DNA of 64,000 nucleotides from UBA2377 sp964429385 (GTDB lineage Bacteria; Verrucomicrobiota; Verrucomicrobiia; Opitutales; Opitutaceae), in NCBI GenBank assembly GCA_964429385.1, contig CAYSBR010000002.1, forward strand, positions 1-64,000. The letters run 5' to 3'. This document shows positions 16,866-25,305 of this stretch, piece after piece. The translations under genes and the position numbers were made by a program. Position 1 is the stretch's first letter, and each line of letters opens with the position of its first letter. The notes beneath the pieces were generated by a model. The model ran no database searches. It saw only the letters and a program-made list of their open reading frames with translations, and was not told the origin of the DNA.

Positions 16866-17831
16866 TTACGGTGCGGCCGACCACAGGTCGGCCGGCCGGA
16901 TGCGGGTGGTTGAGGTGCCATCACGCAGGAAGAGCCGGGGAGTCTGGAAAGTATCGGCGGCGGCCAGAACCGCTTCACCCTGGGTCAGCCTGAGCTCCGC
17001 CGCCGCGGTCTGCCCGGGTGCCGCCGGCAAAACTTCCGCCAGCCAGGCGGCGGCGAAGTCCGGCTGGGCGAGGACCAGATCGCGTTGAGCGAGCAGCAGC
17101 GCAAGGGCGGTTTGAAAAGCCTGATGTCCTCCGCCCAGTGATTGCACCGCGGCGACAAATTGCACCGCCAGCTTCCGGTCTTGCGGCGTGGTTTTGAGGA
17201 AGATCGCGGGTGCGTCTGCCCCCCGGGGCGCGTCTGCCTGCGAAGCTTCATCCAGCAGATCAAGGCAGGCAGGGCAGGTCAGGCTCAAGACCAGTACAGC
17301 GCTGCGGTCTCCGGTCGGGCCGAGCCAGTCCAGTGCGACGGATTGGTCGAACCAGCCGGCTTCCGCAGTGGCTGTGGTGCCGCGGGTGGTTTGGTGGCCG
17401 GTTTGCCAGGCGAGCCCGGAAATCAGCGTGGCCAGGAGCAATCCAATCCACGCCGCATGGCGTGAAGGCGTGCGGAACAGCAGGGCGAGTCCGCACAGCG
17501 CGGCGTGGGCCAGACACCAGGGACAGAACGCGCGGAGGACAAAGAGCTGGACGCAGGTGAAGTAGAGCGAGCCGAGCGCGAGCGCCGCGTAGGTGGCCGG
17601 CCTCGCCCTGGTCCAAAGAACAGCGAGCAGCCATCCTGCCAGGGCATAGAGGCCCACGGGCAGGCCCAGCCATACTCCGTAAGTGCTGCCGATCACCGCC
17701 CCGCAGCCCGCGCCGGTGCAGGGCAGTCCGAACCATTTGAGCGCCGTCAGGTATCCCGCTAAGGCCAGGCCGGCGGCGGGGATGGCCGTGCCGAGGACGC
17801 AGGTCACGCGGGATACCGGCCGGCTGGGCAT
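16866..17831 (-). CDS. Vitamin K epoxide reductase (VKOR) family protein fused to a thioredoxin-like domain
   Basis: A 321-aa membrane protein. Residues about 10-155 hold the VKOR domain with four to five helices, a periplasmic-loop cysteine pair (C38 and C43 in PCTGAGCGAV) and the active CxxC in AFCPWCLAHA. A final helix near 127-145 leads to a periplasmic thioredoxin-like domain with CPAC (LTCPACLDLLDEA) in the redox-active position. Bacterial VKORs replace DsbB: they reoxidise the Trx partner and pass electrons to quinones, driving disulfide formation in exported proteins. The fused layout links both steps. The upstream Pro-rich protein gene ends 18 bases before this start, suggesting an operon. 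Confidence 0.88.
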   Translation of the reverse strand: MPSRPVSRVTCVLGTAIPAAGLALAGYLTALKWFGLPCTGAGCGAVIGSTYGVWLGLPVGLYALAGWLLAVLWTRARPATYAALALGSLYFTCVQLFVLRAFCPWCLAHAALCGLALLFRTPSRHAAWIGLLLATLISGLAWQTGHQTTRGTTATAEAGWFDQSVALDWLGPTGDRSAVLVLSLTCPACLDLLDEASQADAPRGADAPAIFLKTTPQDRKLAVQFVAAVQSLGGGHQAFQTALALLLAQRDLVLAQPDFAAAWLAEVLPAAPGQTAAAELRLTQGEAVLAAADTFQTPRLFLRDGTSTTRIRPADLWSAAP

Positions 17832-17849
17832 GAAGCGTTCCTCGCTGTT

Positions 17850-18533
17850 TCAGCGCCCGGGCCGGGGAAACCCGGGAGGCGGTTCCGGTGGTGTGGGTTC
17901 GCTGACCTGCCGCCATTCGGCGAGCCGGGAAGCCGGATAGTAGATGCCAATGGCCGTCTGGGCGGCGACACTGGCGGGGATTTCGTAAACGTATTCCGGA
18001 CCCTGGCGCTGCCGGCTGTCCTGCAACACGAGGAAGTGGCGCACGGGTTCCCTCCAGTGCAGGGGCAGGCCGCGCGCATCGCGGGCGGTGGGGTGTTGGA
18101 AGACCCGGCCACCCAGGCTGATTTTTCTCCGCACGATCAATACCGTCGAAGGATGAGGAGGCGGAGGCAGCGTGACGACCGTGCGCTCCGGCGCGGGCGC
18201 CGGGATGGTGGTCCGTTGAGCCGGCGGGGGCGCGGGTTGAGGCCGGGGTGAGGGGGGCTGGACGACCGGAGGAGCCGATCGCACCGGCTCCGTTCTGGCC
18301 GGTTCCGGCCTTGCACTGGCTTGCGGCTCGGGCCTGGGCGGCGGAGGCGGCAGTGTGAAGACGATCGGCCGGGGTGAGGCATCGGCTTCGAGGCCGACCA
18401 GCACCGGCGGGGAAGGTTCATTCAGGAAAGACGGATCACGGGGCACTGACCGAGTTTCCAGCCAAAGCAGGGCGAGGAGCGTGAGGGCGATGCCCCCGGC
18501 TCCGATACCCCAGACTACGGCGGGAGATTTCAT
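17850..18533 (-). CDS. Pro-rich membrane-anchored protein of unknown function
   Basis: A 227-aa protein from the ATG at 18533 (a TTG four codons earlier is possible). Residues about 4-25 are a single membrane anchor. A long proline-rich stretch (about 55-135, including PPPPPRP and PAPPPAQ runs) resembles the periplasm-spanning linker of TonB-like proteins, and the last ~95 residues form a compact domain (STVLIVRRKISLGGRVFQHP onwards) I do not recognise. No TonB C-terminal signature is seen. It precedes the VKOR gene by 18 bases, so a role alongside it in the envelope is plausible but unproven. Confidence 0.7.
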   Translation of the reverse strand: MKSPAVVWGIGAGGIALTLLALLWLETRSVPRDPSFLNEPSPPVLVGLEADASPRPIVFTLPPPPPRPEPQASARPEPARTEPVRSAPPVVQPPSPRPQPAPPPAQRTTIPAPAPERTVVTLPPPPHPSTVLIVRRKISLGGRVFQHPTARDARGLPLHWREPVRHFLVLQDSRQRQGPEYVYEIPASVAAQTAIGIYYPASRLAEWRQVSEPTPPEPPPGFPRPGR

Positions 18534-18617
18534 AGCACGAAACAAGAGTGGTTTGGGTGTGATGGGAAGCGGTTATGTCGCGGCGGAAACCGGCGAGCGG
18601 AAAGTAAAACGGGAGAA

Positions 18618-18649
18618 AAAAGGGCGAACCCCGTAGGGTTCGCCCTTTT
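18618..18649 (-). terminator. Strong rho-independent terminator of the DUF11 lipoprotein gene
   Basis: A perfect 10-bp stem (GGGCGAACCC / GGGTTCGCCC, 4-nt loop) extended by A-T pairs, with a run of six T residues on the minus strand directly after the stem. It lies 32 bases downstream of the stop at 18681. Confidence 0.9.
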
Positions 18650-18680
18650 GAAGTGATCCAATCAGGTGATCGAGGCGAAC

Positions 18681-20198
18681 TTAGTAAACGTTCGTGGCCT
18701 CGGTTTCCTGCACCGGGCGGCCGAGTTCGTCAGCCGTCATGGACACATGGAAGCGGGTGTCGCCCGCGGCCGTGGTGCGGACCGTGACATGGTAAACCGC
18801 CTTGCCGCCCACCGGGATGGAGCTGATCGGCGAGAAGTTGACCGTGCGACCGCTGACGCTGGACGGCGTGTTGCCGCTGGAGGTCAGGTAGGTCTGGTTG
18901 TCTTCGAGCTCGACCTTGATGGTCACGTTGTGCGCGGGGGCGCTGCCCTGGTTGGTGATGGCGATTTCATAGACGACGTTGTCGCCAACGGCCACCGGGT
19001 CGTTCTGGTCGATCACCTCAAGGAGGAGCGCCGGGATGCCGACCACGCTGGTGGTGGAATGGGCGCTGGCGCTGCCGGCGCAATCATTGCGGACCGTGAC
19101 GTTGGTGGAGTAGTCACCCGCACCGCGCGGCTTGACCGTGAAGCTGTAGTTCGCGGCACCTTCGGGGCTCAGGCCGGAGACGCTCCAGACCACGCTGCCG
19201 GACTGCACCACACCGCCGCCGGTGGCGGAGATGAACTCGGCATTGGCCGGGAGGGTGGCGCTGACGGTGGTGGCGCCCACGGCAGCCTGGCCGAGGTTGG
19301 CGACGCCGACATCATAGGTGATGGTGTGGACGATCAGCACCTGATCGGGCGAGGAGGCCGAAGCGGCGAGCTCGGGGGCGAGCGTGGTCGTGCTGGCGGT
19401 CGCGGAGGCGCTCACGCCTTCGCTGGCCGAGGCGGTGGGCAGCACTTCGTATTCGCCGCTGGCGGCGGGCTTCACGTTGACCGTGAAGGACTGGGAGGCA
19501 CCGGGCGTGAGCTGGTTGACCGTGAAGCTTGGGGCGGCGCCGACGACCTGCAGGCCGCTGGGGATCGCCGGGGTGATGGACACGTTGTTCAGGGTGGCCG
19601 AGCCGGTGTTGGTCACCGTGTAGGTGATCGGGGTCGTGGAGCAGATGTCGGTGACGGACGCGAGGCTCACGCCGAGCTCAAGGCCGGGCGAGACGATCGG
19701 GGCCGTGGCACAGAGGACGGAGCGGTAGGTGACTTCGGCGCAGGTGGCGAAGTTGCTGCCGCTGTGGGCGACGCCGCTGACGGTGATGGTCACGGAGTTG
19801 TGCGGCGCGAGGCTCGGGATGGTCCAGACGACCTGGTCACCGCTGCTCACCGCCTCATAGGGCGTGGAGGAGCTGAGCGTGTAGTTTTCGGGGAGAGTCT
19901 CGTTGATGCGAACGTCCTCAAGGGTGAAGCCGGTGAGGTTGGTCACAACCAAGTCGTAGGTGAACTCACGGCCTTGGAAGATTTGCACCGGGAAACGCTT
20001 TTCTAGGAGGACGGCGCTGGTGGCGCGATCACCGGTGGGGAAAGCAAGGGCGTTACCCCGCGGCGCAGGGGCACGGGTTTCTTCTCGGGGCGCGGCTTGC
20101 GTGGTGGCCTGTGTTGTGGCGCAACCGCCAAGGGCCACTGCAGCGACAGCGGCCAGAAACAGGGTCATAGCCGCACTGAGGGATTTGTTGTTCTTCAT
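18681..20198 (-). CDS. OmcB-like lipoprotein with DUF11 repeats
   Basis: A 505-aa protein from the ATG at 20198: MKNNKSLSAAMTLFLAAVAA leads to a lipobox LGGC with Cys26 as the lipidated residue. Residues about 70-495 contain four DUF11-type Ig-like repeats of about 110 aa (for example TYDLVVTNLTGFTLEDVRIN, ITYTVTNTGSATLNNVSI, VVYEIAITNQGSAPAHNVTI). Paired cysteines (ATCAEV, SVLCAT, TDICST, RNDCAG) recall the chlamydial 60-kDa cysteine-rich envelope protein OmcB, which is built from the same repeats. It is likely an outer-membrane-associated structural lipoprotein. It is single-gene, with its own terminator and a 467-bp upstream region carrying a palindrome shared with other promoters here. 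Confidence 0.88.
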   Translation of the reverse strand: MKNNKSLSAAMTLFLAAVAAVALGGCATTQATTQAAPREETRAPAPRGNALAFPTGDRATSAVLLEKRFPVQIFQGREFTYDLVVTNLTGFTLEDVRINETLPENYTLSSSTPYEAVSSGDQVVWTIPSLAPHNSVTITVSGVAHSGSNFATCAEVTYRSVLCATAPIVSPGLELGVSLASVTDICSTTPITYTVTNTGSATLNNVSITPAIPSGLQVVGAAPSFTVNQLTPGASQSFTVNVKPAASGEYEVLPTASASEGVSASATASTTTLAPELAASASSPDQVLIVHTITYDVGVANLGQAAVGATTVSATLPANAEFISATGGGVVQSGSVVWSVSGLSPEGAANYSFTVKPRGAGDYSTNVTVRNDCAGSASAHSTTSVVGIPALLLEVIDQNDPVAVGDNVVYEIAITNQGSAPAHNVTIKVELEDNQTYLTSSGNTPSSVSGRTVNFSPISSIPVGGKAVYHVTVRTTAAGDTRFHVSMTADELGRPVQETEATNVY

Positions 20199-20665
20199 GT
20201 TTGTTCTGGGAAATGGTCTTTTTCCCCTCCGTTCGGGAAGGGATTCCGTGTCATTAAATGCAGGTCGGAGGCAGTTTAGACCAGCCGGAATGATGGCGAT
20301 TCCGTAGGGAATATTTACCCCTTGGCGCTCTGGTTGCCCTTGGGTGAAGGCCTCCCAAGGCCCGACCGGAAGCCTTGCGGGCAGGATGAGGGCATGGGAA
20401 GGAATGAAGCATGGAAAGGCGCGAAGTTTTCGCTGCGCGGCGGGGCAGGAACGGCACATGGTGGGCGCTTTGGCCGGTTGGTTCCTTGCCGCTGCACGAA
20501 ATCGTGAGGAAAACTCGGTTTTTATGACAAACTGCTTTCGGCAAGGCTGACTGTTGCCGGTGATCCCACGACCGCGGGTTTGTCTCACTCGAGCCATACA
20601 GGGAGGGAGGCAGCCGCCAGAATTGAACTGCACCGGACAACCCGTTCCGGGCGAGCGATGCCTGA
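20199..20665. other. Long intergenic region upstream of the DUF11 lipoprotein gene
   Basis: 467 bases with no convincing protein-coding frame. The minus-strand promoter of the lipoprotein gene should lie here. A TTTAAT element (20253-20258, minus strand) could be its -10 box, about 55 bases from the start codon. A palindrome at 20305-20321 is listed separately. The rest (20322-20665) holds nothing I can identify. Confidence 0.5.
20305..20321. promoter_or_regulatory. TAGGGAATATTTACCCC palindrome, putative regulator site
   Basis: The sequence shares AATATTTACCC exactly with the reverse strand of the palindrome upstream of the Hsp20 genes and 12 of 16 positions with one upstream of the CHASE3 kinase. 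It is centred about 115 bases upstream of the DUF11 lipoprotein start and about 58 bases from the candidate -10 element, a spacing typical of an activator site. The regulator is unknown. Confidence 0.5.
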
Positions 20666-21124
20666 TCAAGGAGTGAGCCGCTTGGAGAGCAGGTGGCGTT
20701 GGTCGTCGGTGAAACCCGATTTCAAATAGACCGACAGGGCTTTCGCATTATGATGGTTCACCTCGAGCCGCAGGGTGGATACGCCTTGGCCAATGGCCCA
20801 GGCTTCGACGCAGGCGATGGCGCGTTTGCCTTCGCCACGTCCGCGTGCCGCCGGTCGCAGATAAAGCTCGTCCAGCAGGACGTAGCGCCCGCCAAATTCC
20901 AGACTGCAGGCAAAGGTCGCGACGACGTAACCGAGGCTCTCCCCGGCTGCGCGGCAGAGGAAAATCGCTCCGGTTGCGGGTGAGCCAAGGAGTTCGGCCA
21001 CCACCCGGACTGCGACGGCTTCCGTGTAGGGCAGCTTCTCCTCGGCGTAGAATTCACGGAGCAATGCGCCTACGACGGGCGCGTCAGCGGGAGTTGCGAG
21101 GATCCAGGCAGGGGAGTCTGACAT
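20666..21124 (-). CDS. GNAT family N-acetyltransferase
   Basis: A 152-aa protein with the GNAT fold: DELYLRPAARGRGEGKRAIACVEAW contains the acetyl-CoA pyrophosphate-binding Q/R-x-x-G-x-G/A loop, here RGRGEG, and VNHHNAKALSVYLKSGF is the conserved motif B with its Tyr. It transfers an acyl group to an amine of an unknown small molecule or protein. It is a stand-alone gene. Its start codon faces an unassigned 150-bp gap before upp. Confidence 0.88.
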   Translation of the reverse strand: MSDSPAWILATPADAPVVGALLREFYAEEKLPYTEAVAVRVVAELLGSPATGAIFLCRAAGESLGYVVATFACSLEFGGRYVLLDELYLRPAARGRGEGKRAIACVEAWAIGQGVSTLRLEVNHHNAKALSVYLKSGFTDDQRHLLSKRLTP

Positions 21125-21277
21125 GGGTTTTGACGATGGCTGGCAGTGCGAAGCCGGGCGGCCTAGCGGGCGAATTCAGCCGCGGGTTCATCCTCATCCA
21201 AGAGCGTAAATTTGTGACAGGAGCTGAGGCATGATCTGCTCAAATCGAGAAAAGCGAGTTGCTGGATCTGACTTTGC

Positions 21278-21892
21278 TCACGTCCCATACAGCCGGTCGC
21301 CGAAGTCGCCGAGGCCGGGGAGAATGTATTTTTTCGTGTTCAGCTCACGGTCGTGGGCGGCGGTGTAGAGCGGGATATCGGGGTGCTTTGCTTGCACGGC
21401 GGCCACGCCCTCCGGGCTGGATACGATGCTGGCGAAGATGAGTTCGGCGGCGCCGGCCTGTTTCACCACCGTGAGCGCCTGCGCGGCGGAGCCGCCGGTG
21501 GCCAGCATCGGGTCCACGACGATGACGCGGGTGCCGGCGAGCGGCGGGAGTTTGCAATAGTAGCTGCGGGCGACGGCGGTCTCGTGATCGCGCTCAAGAC
21601 CGATGTACCCCACGCTTACGTCGGGGAAGAGGTCGAGAAAGGGCTGCACCATGCCGAGGCCGGCGCGAAGGATGGGGACGACGACGAGCGGTTTGGCCAG
21701 CACCTGGCTGGTGAGAGGCTCGAGCGGGGTGCGGATGGTCTTGCCGGTCGTGGTGAGGTCGCGAGTGGCCTCGATGGCGAGGAGCAGTCCGATCTGGTAG
21801 GAGAGCGTGCGGAAGGTGGCGGGCTTGGTGGTCTCGTCGCGTAGGTGGGTGATGATGTGGGTGGCGAGGGGGTGCTGGAGAACGTGAAGCAT
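21278..21892 (-). CDS. upp: Uracil phosphoribosyltransferase
   Basis: A 204-aa pyrimidine-salvage enzyme making UMP from uracil and PRPP. The start MLHVLQHPLATHIITHLRDE fits known Upp N-termini; the longer in-frame extension crosses the intergenic repeat. Conserved features are VVPILRAGLGM, the PRPP-binding loop VVDPMLATGGSAAQAL and the uracil-binding C-terminus YILPGLGDFGDRLYGT. It lies downstream of a nucleoside 2-deoxyribosyltransferase-like gene on the same strand, which fits nucleobase salvage. Confidence 0.96.
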   Translation of the reverse strand: MLHVLQHPLATHIITHLRDETTKPATFRTLSYQIGLLLAIEATRDLTTTGKTIRTPLEPLTSQVLAKPLVVVPILRAGLGMVQPFLDLFPDVSVGYIGLERDHETAVARSYYCKLPPLAGTRVIVVDPMLATGGSAAQALTVVKQAGAAELIFASIVSSPEGVAAVQAKHPDIPLYTAAHDRELNTKKYILPGLGDFGDRLYGT

Positions 21893-21896
21893 GGGG

Positions 21897-22014
21897 AATT
21901 GCGGAGTGCGGTGTAACAGAGGTGAAGATCCGACTTTCGTCACGGGAAATGAGGGCGGCGAGCCGGCACCCGCCGCGCGGCCAAATCCGCAATCCGAATT
22001 CCGCACTCCGCATT
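21897..22014. repeat. Inverted repeat GCGGAGTGCGG / CCGCACTCCGC between upp and its upstream gene
   Basis: The arms AATTGCGGAGTGCGG (21897-21911) and CCGCACTCCGCATT (22001-22014) are near-perfect reverse complements about 90 nt apart, with further CCGCAATCCG copies beside the right arm. Similar GCGGAATTGCGGA-type runs are frequent between genes in Verrucomicrobia, as far as I recall. They could form a large hairpin in the transcript between the two salvage genes. Confidence 0.6.
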
Positions 22015-22706
22015 CACAACAGATCCTTTTCCACTTTGCGTTCGAGGATGGCTTCGAACTCCTTGCGCAGGGTCTTCTCCTTGCCGCGCAGGCCGGGCAT
22101 GAGGGCGAGCCATTGGTAAACCTCCTCGCGGAGGTGCCGGGGCATGGCGGGCTGCAGGGCGAGCACACGGTCGAAGGCGCGCACGCAGGCGGCCGCGATT
22201 TGCTCGCACATCACCTGTGCGTCGGCCGAACTGTGCTGGCCGGCGAGGCGGATGACCTCGTCGAGCCGCCGGTGGCGGCGCTTCATCAGCTGCTGGTAGG
22301 AGCCGAGGCTGTTGGCGGTCACCTTCACGCAGCGCGGATAGAAGCTGGACATGAGATCCCACGGGTCGGGCCCGTCACCCGCGCGGCGGACATCGCTGCG
22401 CAGGAGGACGGCGGGGATGTCGGCGAACTTGGCGAGCATGAATTCGACGACCGTGCCGGTATCGGGCTCGGTGCCGTCATAGCAGAAGAGTCCGAGGTCG
22501 CATTCCAGCAGGGCCCGGATGGCGTGATCGCGCACCGCGATCGCGGTTTTGCCGCGGGGTTCGAGATCCTGCGGCAGCATGCAGAGGTATTTGCCGTGGG
22601 ATTTTTCGTAAATGGCCTCGGCGAGGTAGGCGTTGCCGATGAGATGCTTCAGGTTGAAGAGCTCACTGCCGAAATAGACCGTGTAGGTGTGCTTCTTTTG
22701 CGTCAT
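22014..22706 (-). CDS. Nucleoside 2-deoxyribosyltransferase-like protein
   Basis: A 230-aa protein starting MTQKKHTYTVYFGSELFNLK. The N-terminal ~140 residues have the Rossmann-like plan of nucleoside 2-deoxyribosyltransferases: an early Y-F-G-x-x-L-F segment, an LLECDLGLFCYDG strand-loop, and DGTEPDTGTVVEFMLAKF, matching the D-x-G-T-x-x-E active-site helix with its catalytic Glu. The C-terminal ~90 residues are helical and not typical, so substrate choice may differ. Members exchange or hydrolyse the N-glycosidic bond of (deoxy)nucleosides. Location just upstream of upp supports nucleobase salvage. An in-frame N-terminal extension was rejected because it lacks family similarity. Confidence 0.75.
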   Translation of the reverse strand: MTQKKHTYTVYFGSELFNLKHLIGNAYLAEAIYEKSHGKYLCMLPQDLEPRGKTAIAVRDHAIRALLECDLGLFCYDGTEPDTGTVVEFMLAKFADIPAVLLRSDVRRAGDGPDPWDLMSSFYPRCVKVTANSLGSYQQLMKRRHRRLDEVIRLAGQHSSADAQVMCEQIAAACVRAFDRVLALQPAMPRHLREEVYQWLALMPGLRGKEKTLRKEFEAILERKVEKDLL

Positions 22707-22932
22707 CGGGCGGGGTGCCGATGAGCAAGCCGCGAAGCGCGGGCGGGACAACGCCAAACTCGCGGGGGAGGGATCGAACTTTGCCGGCGGAGAGGGCGGG
22801 ATCGAGATGGTCGAGCCCTTGGGGCGTCACCGGCCCGGTTTGGTCACGAATGGATACATGCTCACCCGCAGGAACGAGACGTGCGGAGTCAGATGTTCAC
22901 GTCCGTTTGTGCCTAAAACCTCATCAGGTGAA

Positions 22933-25305
22933 TCAGGGAACCAGGGTCAACGTGTGTTGCGCGGGGCCGGGAAGGAAGGGAGTGGGCTCGCCGCGCACCC
23001 AGGCGTCATGACCGGCGCGATAAAAAGGTGATAGGGGGTGACCGCTCTGGCCGCCGGGTAGATGCAGAATGCCTTCGTGCTCGCGCCCGGGCGCGACGAC
23101 GAGCCGGTTGCTCGCGCCGTGATGAGGGGCCTGCACGCGCGGCGTGTGGGTGTCGCCCGGCAGCGGGTCGGCGGCGATATCAAGCCAGCGGGTGGTCCAG
23201 CGCGGGAGGAAATGGCCGAGCGGATGACGGATATGGGCGCGGTTGCGGCGGCCCCAGGTGGCTTTGTCCGGACTGAGACCGGCCTGGTCCAATTCGGCGA
23301 GCACGGCGTCGGCGGAGGCGAGCAGGAGTTCGTCCCAGGTTTCAAACTCGGGGTTGAGCAGATGCGCGGGTTGTTCCTGCAGCAGGGTCCAGAGGGGCTC
23401 TTCGTAGTGAAAGCGCCGCCAGTTGAATATGAGGAGCGGCTCATGCCGGGAGGCGGAAGTGAAGACCGGGGTGAGCACACGCTGGGCGACTTGCTGCCGG
23501 AAAGCGCGCACAAGCCGGTAACTTGTGGAATCCACGGTGGCGCGGCCTTCCCAGGTGGCGCTGGCGGTCCGGAGGGCGGTGCGTTCCGGATCGGTCTTGG
23601 CGGAGAGTATGCGTTGCAGCAGTTCATGCCAGCGCGTGAGCAGCGGCGCGGCCTCGTCGAGCTGGATGGCCAGCAGGTCGGCCGGGGTGGCGGCGGTGAG
23701 ATGGCTGAGACGGTCGCGAATGCGGGCGGCCCGGTCCGGCGCCGCGTAGCCACCGTCGCCGAGGCGGGTGAGCGCTTCACCGCCCATCATGCGTTGATTG
23801 GCCGACCAGAGCTGGCCCGAGGCGGGCGTGAGGACGACCGGTGTTTCGGCCGCCGGCAGGAGGCCTTCCCAATGGCGGTCATCATAGGTCCAGGCAACCG
23901 GCAGGCGGCCGTCGTAGCCCACGCGTTTGGGCAGCGCTCCGGCGATGGTCCAGGCGATGTCGCCGACGGTGTCGGCGAGGAGAATGTTCTGCGCGGGGAG
24001 GCCGGCGCGGTGGGCCACGGCGATGCCTTCGGCGACTGTGTTGGCGTGCTCCATGTCCAGCAGCGCGAAGTTGATGGCGCCGGGCTCGTGCATCACCCAG
24101 CGGTAGGCATAGGGGCGCTCCTTTTCCCCGGTGCCGATGATCGGGCCCCAATGGGTGGAGCGCACATCCAGCTCGACGTCTTTTTCGCCCTTCACGCGGA
24201 TCACCTCGCGGCGGTGGATGAAATCGAGGTTTTCCGTCCCGTGCCGATAAAGGGCGCTGGAGATGGTGTTGAGGTCCACCATGATGACATCACTGGCGTC
24301 GGCGTAGCTGTTGGTGAATCCCCAGGCGACGCGGCCGTTGCTGCCGACAATCATGGCGGGGGTGCCGGGCAGGGTGAGGCCGGTGACGCGGCGGTCGGCC
24401 CAGACGAGCGAGGCGCGATACCAGGTGTTCGGCATGCCGTGGTCGAGGTGCATGTCGTTGGCGAGAAGCGCGGCGCCCCCGGCGGCGGTGCGGGATCCGG
24501 CGAGGGCAAAGCTGTTGCTGCCGGGCAGGGCGGGATCCTCGGTGACGGTTGGCTGGACCGGGGCGGAGAGCCGGCGGCGCAGGTTGATCTGGCGGGCGGT
24601 GGGGACGGGTGGCAGGACCGCAGTGGAGCCGTCGAGGGCGGCATCGGCGGAGGTTTGCAGCGGGGCGAAAAACGCGGCGACCTCCGGGCCGTAGTGGTTG
24701 CGCAGGGCGGCGAGGGAACGTTCGTAGCGGCCGTCGCTTTCCTGCAGGTTGAGCGCCATGGCGTAACCGATCAGGTAGCTGTCCTCGGGCAGCCAGGGTT
24801 GCGGTTCGCTGCGCAGCACAAGGTATTCAAAAGGTGGGCGACGCAGAGCGGAGAGACCGGCGTTGACCCCTTCCGTGTAGGCGGTGACGACCGCGCGATT
24901 TTCCGCGCGGTCGAGGGTGACGGCCTGCCGCGCGAGGGCGCGGAAGCCATGCAGGCGCACCGCGCGGTCCCTGTCCACGGTGCGCGGACCGAACAGCTCC
25001 GACAATTCGCCGGCGGCCTTGCGGCGCATGAGGTCCATTTGAAAGAAACGTTCCTGGGCATGGAGAAAGCCGAGGGCGCGGGCGACATCGGCGCGGGTTT
25101 TTCCATGCAAGGTGGGGATGCCCAACGCATCGCGTTCGATGGTTACGGGGGTGGCGAGGCCGGGCAGCTTCGTTTCACCGTCGAGTTGCGGCAAGCTGGC
25201 CTGGAGCTGAAGATAGAACCAGCCGGCGAGGCCGGCGGCGGCAAACAGGAGGAGGCTGGTGGCGAGGACCAGCCGACGGAGGAGTTTGGCGAACCAGGTT
25301 TTCAA
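22933..25305 (-). CDS. Penicillin acylase family protein (peptidase S45)
   Basis: A 790-aa N-terminal-nucleophile hydrolase with a TTG start that overlaps the gluconokinase stop by 4 nt. Residues about 10-33 are a membrane anchor or signal. The alpha-chain region shows GIPTLHGKTRADVARALGFLHAQERFFQMDLMRR and SELFGPRTVDRD. The autocatalytic site is PGSNSFALAG, with Ser263 expected to become the N-terminal nucleophile of the beta chain. LLANDMHLDHGMPNTWY follows as in related acylases. These enzymes cleave amides such as beta-lactam side chains or acyl-homoserine lactones; the natural substrate here is unknown. Confidence 0.92.
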   Translation of the reverse strand: MKTWFAKLLRRLVLATSLLLFAAAGLAGWFYLQLQASLPQLDGETKLPGLATPVTIERDALGIPTLHGKTRADVARALGFLHAQERFFQMDLMRRKAAGELSELFGPRTVDRDRAVRLHGFRALARQAVTLDRAENRAVVTAYTEGVNAGLSALRRPPFEYLVLRSEPQPWLPEDSYLIGYAMALNLQESDGRYERSLAALRNHYGPEVAAFFAPLQTSADAALDGSTAVLPPVPTARQINLRRRLSAPVQPTVTEDPALPGSNSFALAGSRTAAGGAALLANDMHLDHGMPNTWYRASLVWADRRVTGLTLPGTPAMIVGSNGRVAWGFTNSYADASDVIMVDLNTISSALYRHGTENLDFIHRREVIRVKGEKDVELDVRSTHWGPIIGTGEKERPYAYRWVMHEPGAINFALLDMEHANTVAEGIAVAHRAGLPAQNILLADTVGDIAWTIAGALPKRVGYDGRLPVAWTYDDRHWEGLLPAAETPVVLTPASGQLWSANQRMMGGEALTRLGDGGYAAPDRAARIRDRLSHLTAATPADLLAIQLDEAAPLLTRWHELLQRILSAKTDPERTALRTASATWEGRATVDSTSYRLVRAFRQQVAQRVLTPVFTSASRHEPLLIFNWRRFHYEEPLWTLLQEQPAHLLNPEFETWDELLLASADAVLAELDQAGLSPDKATWGRRNRAHIRHPLGHFLPRWTTRWLDIAADPLPGDTHTPRVQAPHHGASNRLVVAPGREHEGILHLPGGQSGHPLSPFYRAGHDAWVRGEPTPFLPGPAQHTLTLVP

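Noticed and set aside
18666..20006. A + strand frame of 446 codons opposite the DUF11 lipoprotein
   Set aside because: Composition is Gly/Asp/Arg-rich without domains; the minus-strand lipoprotein has a signal peptide, lipobox and DUF11 repeats.
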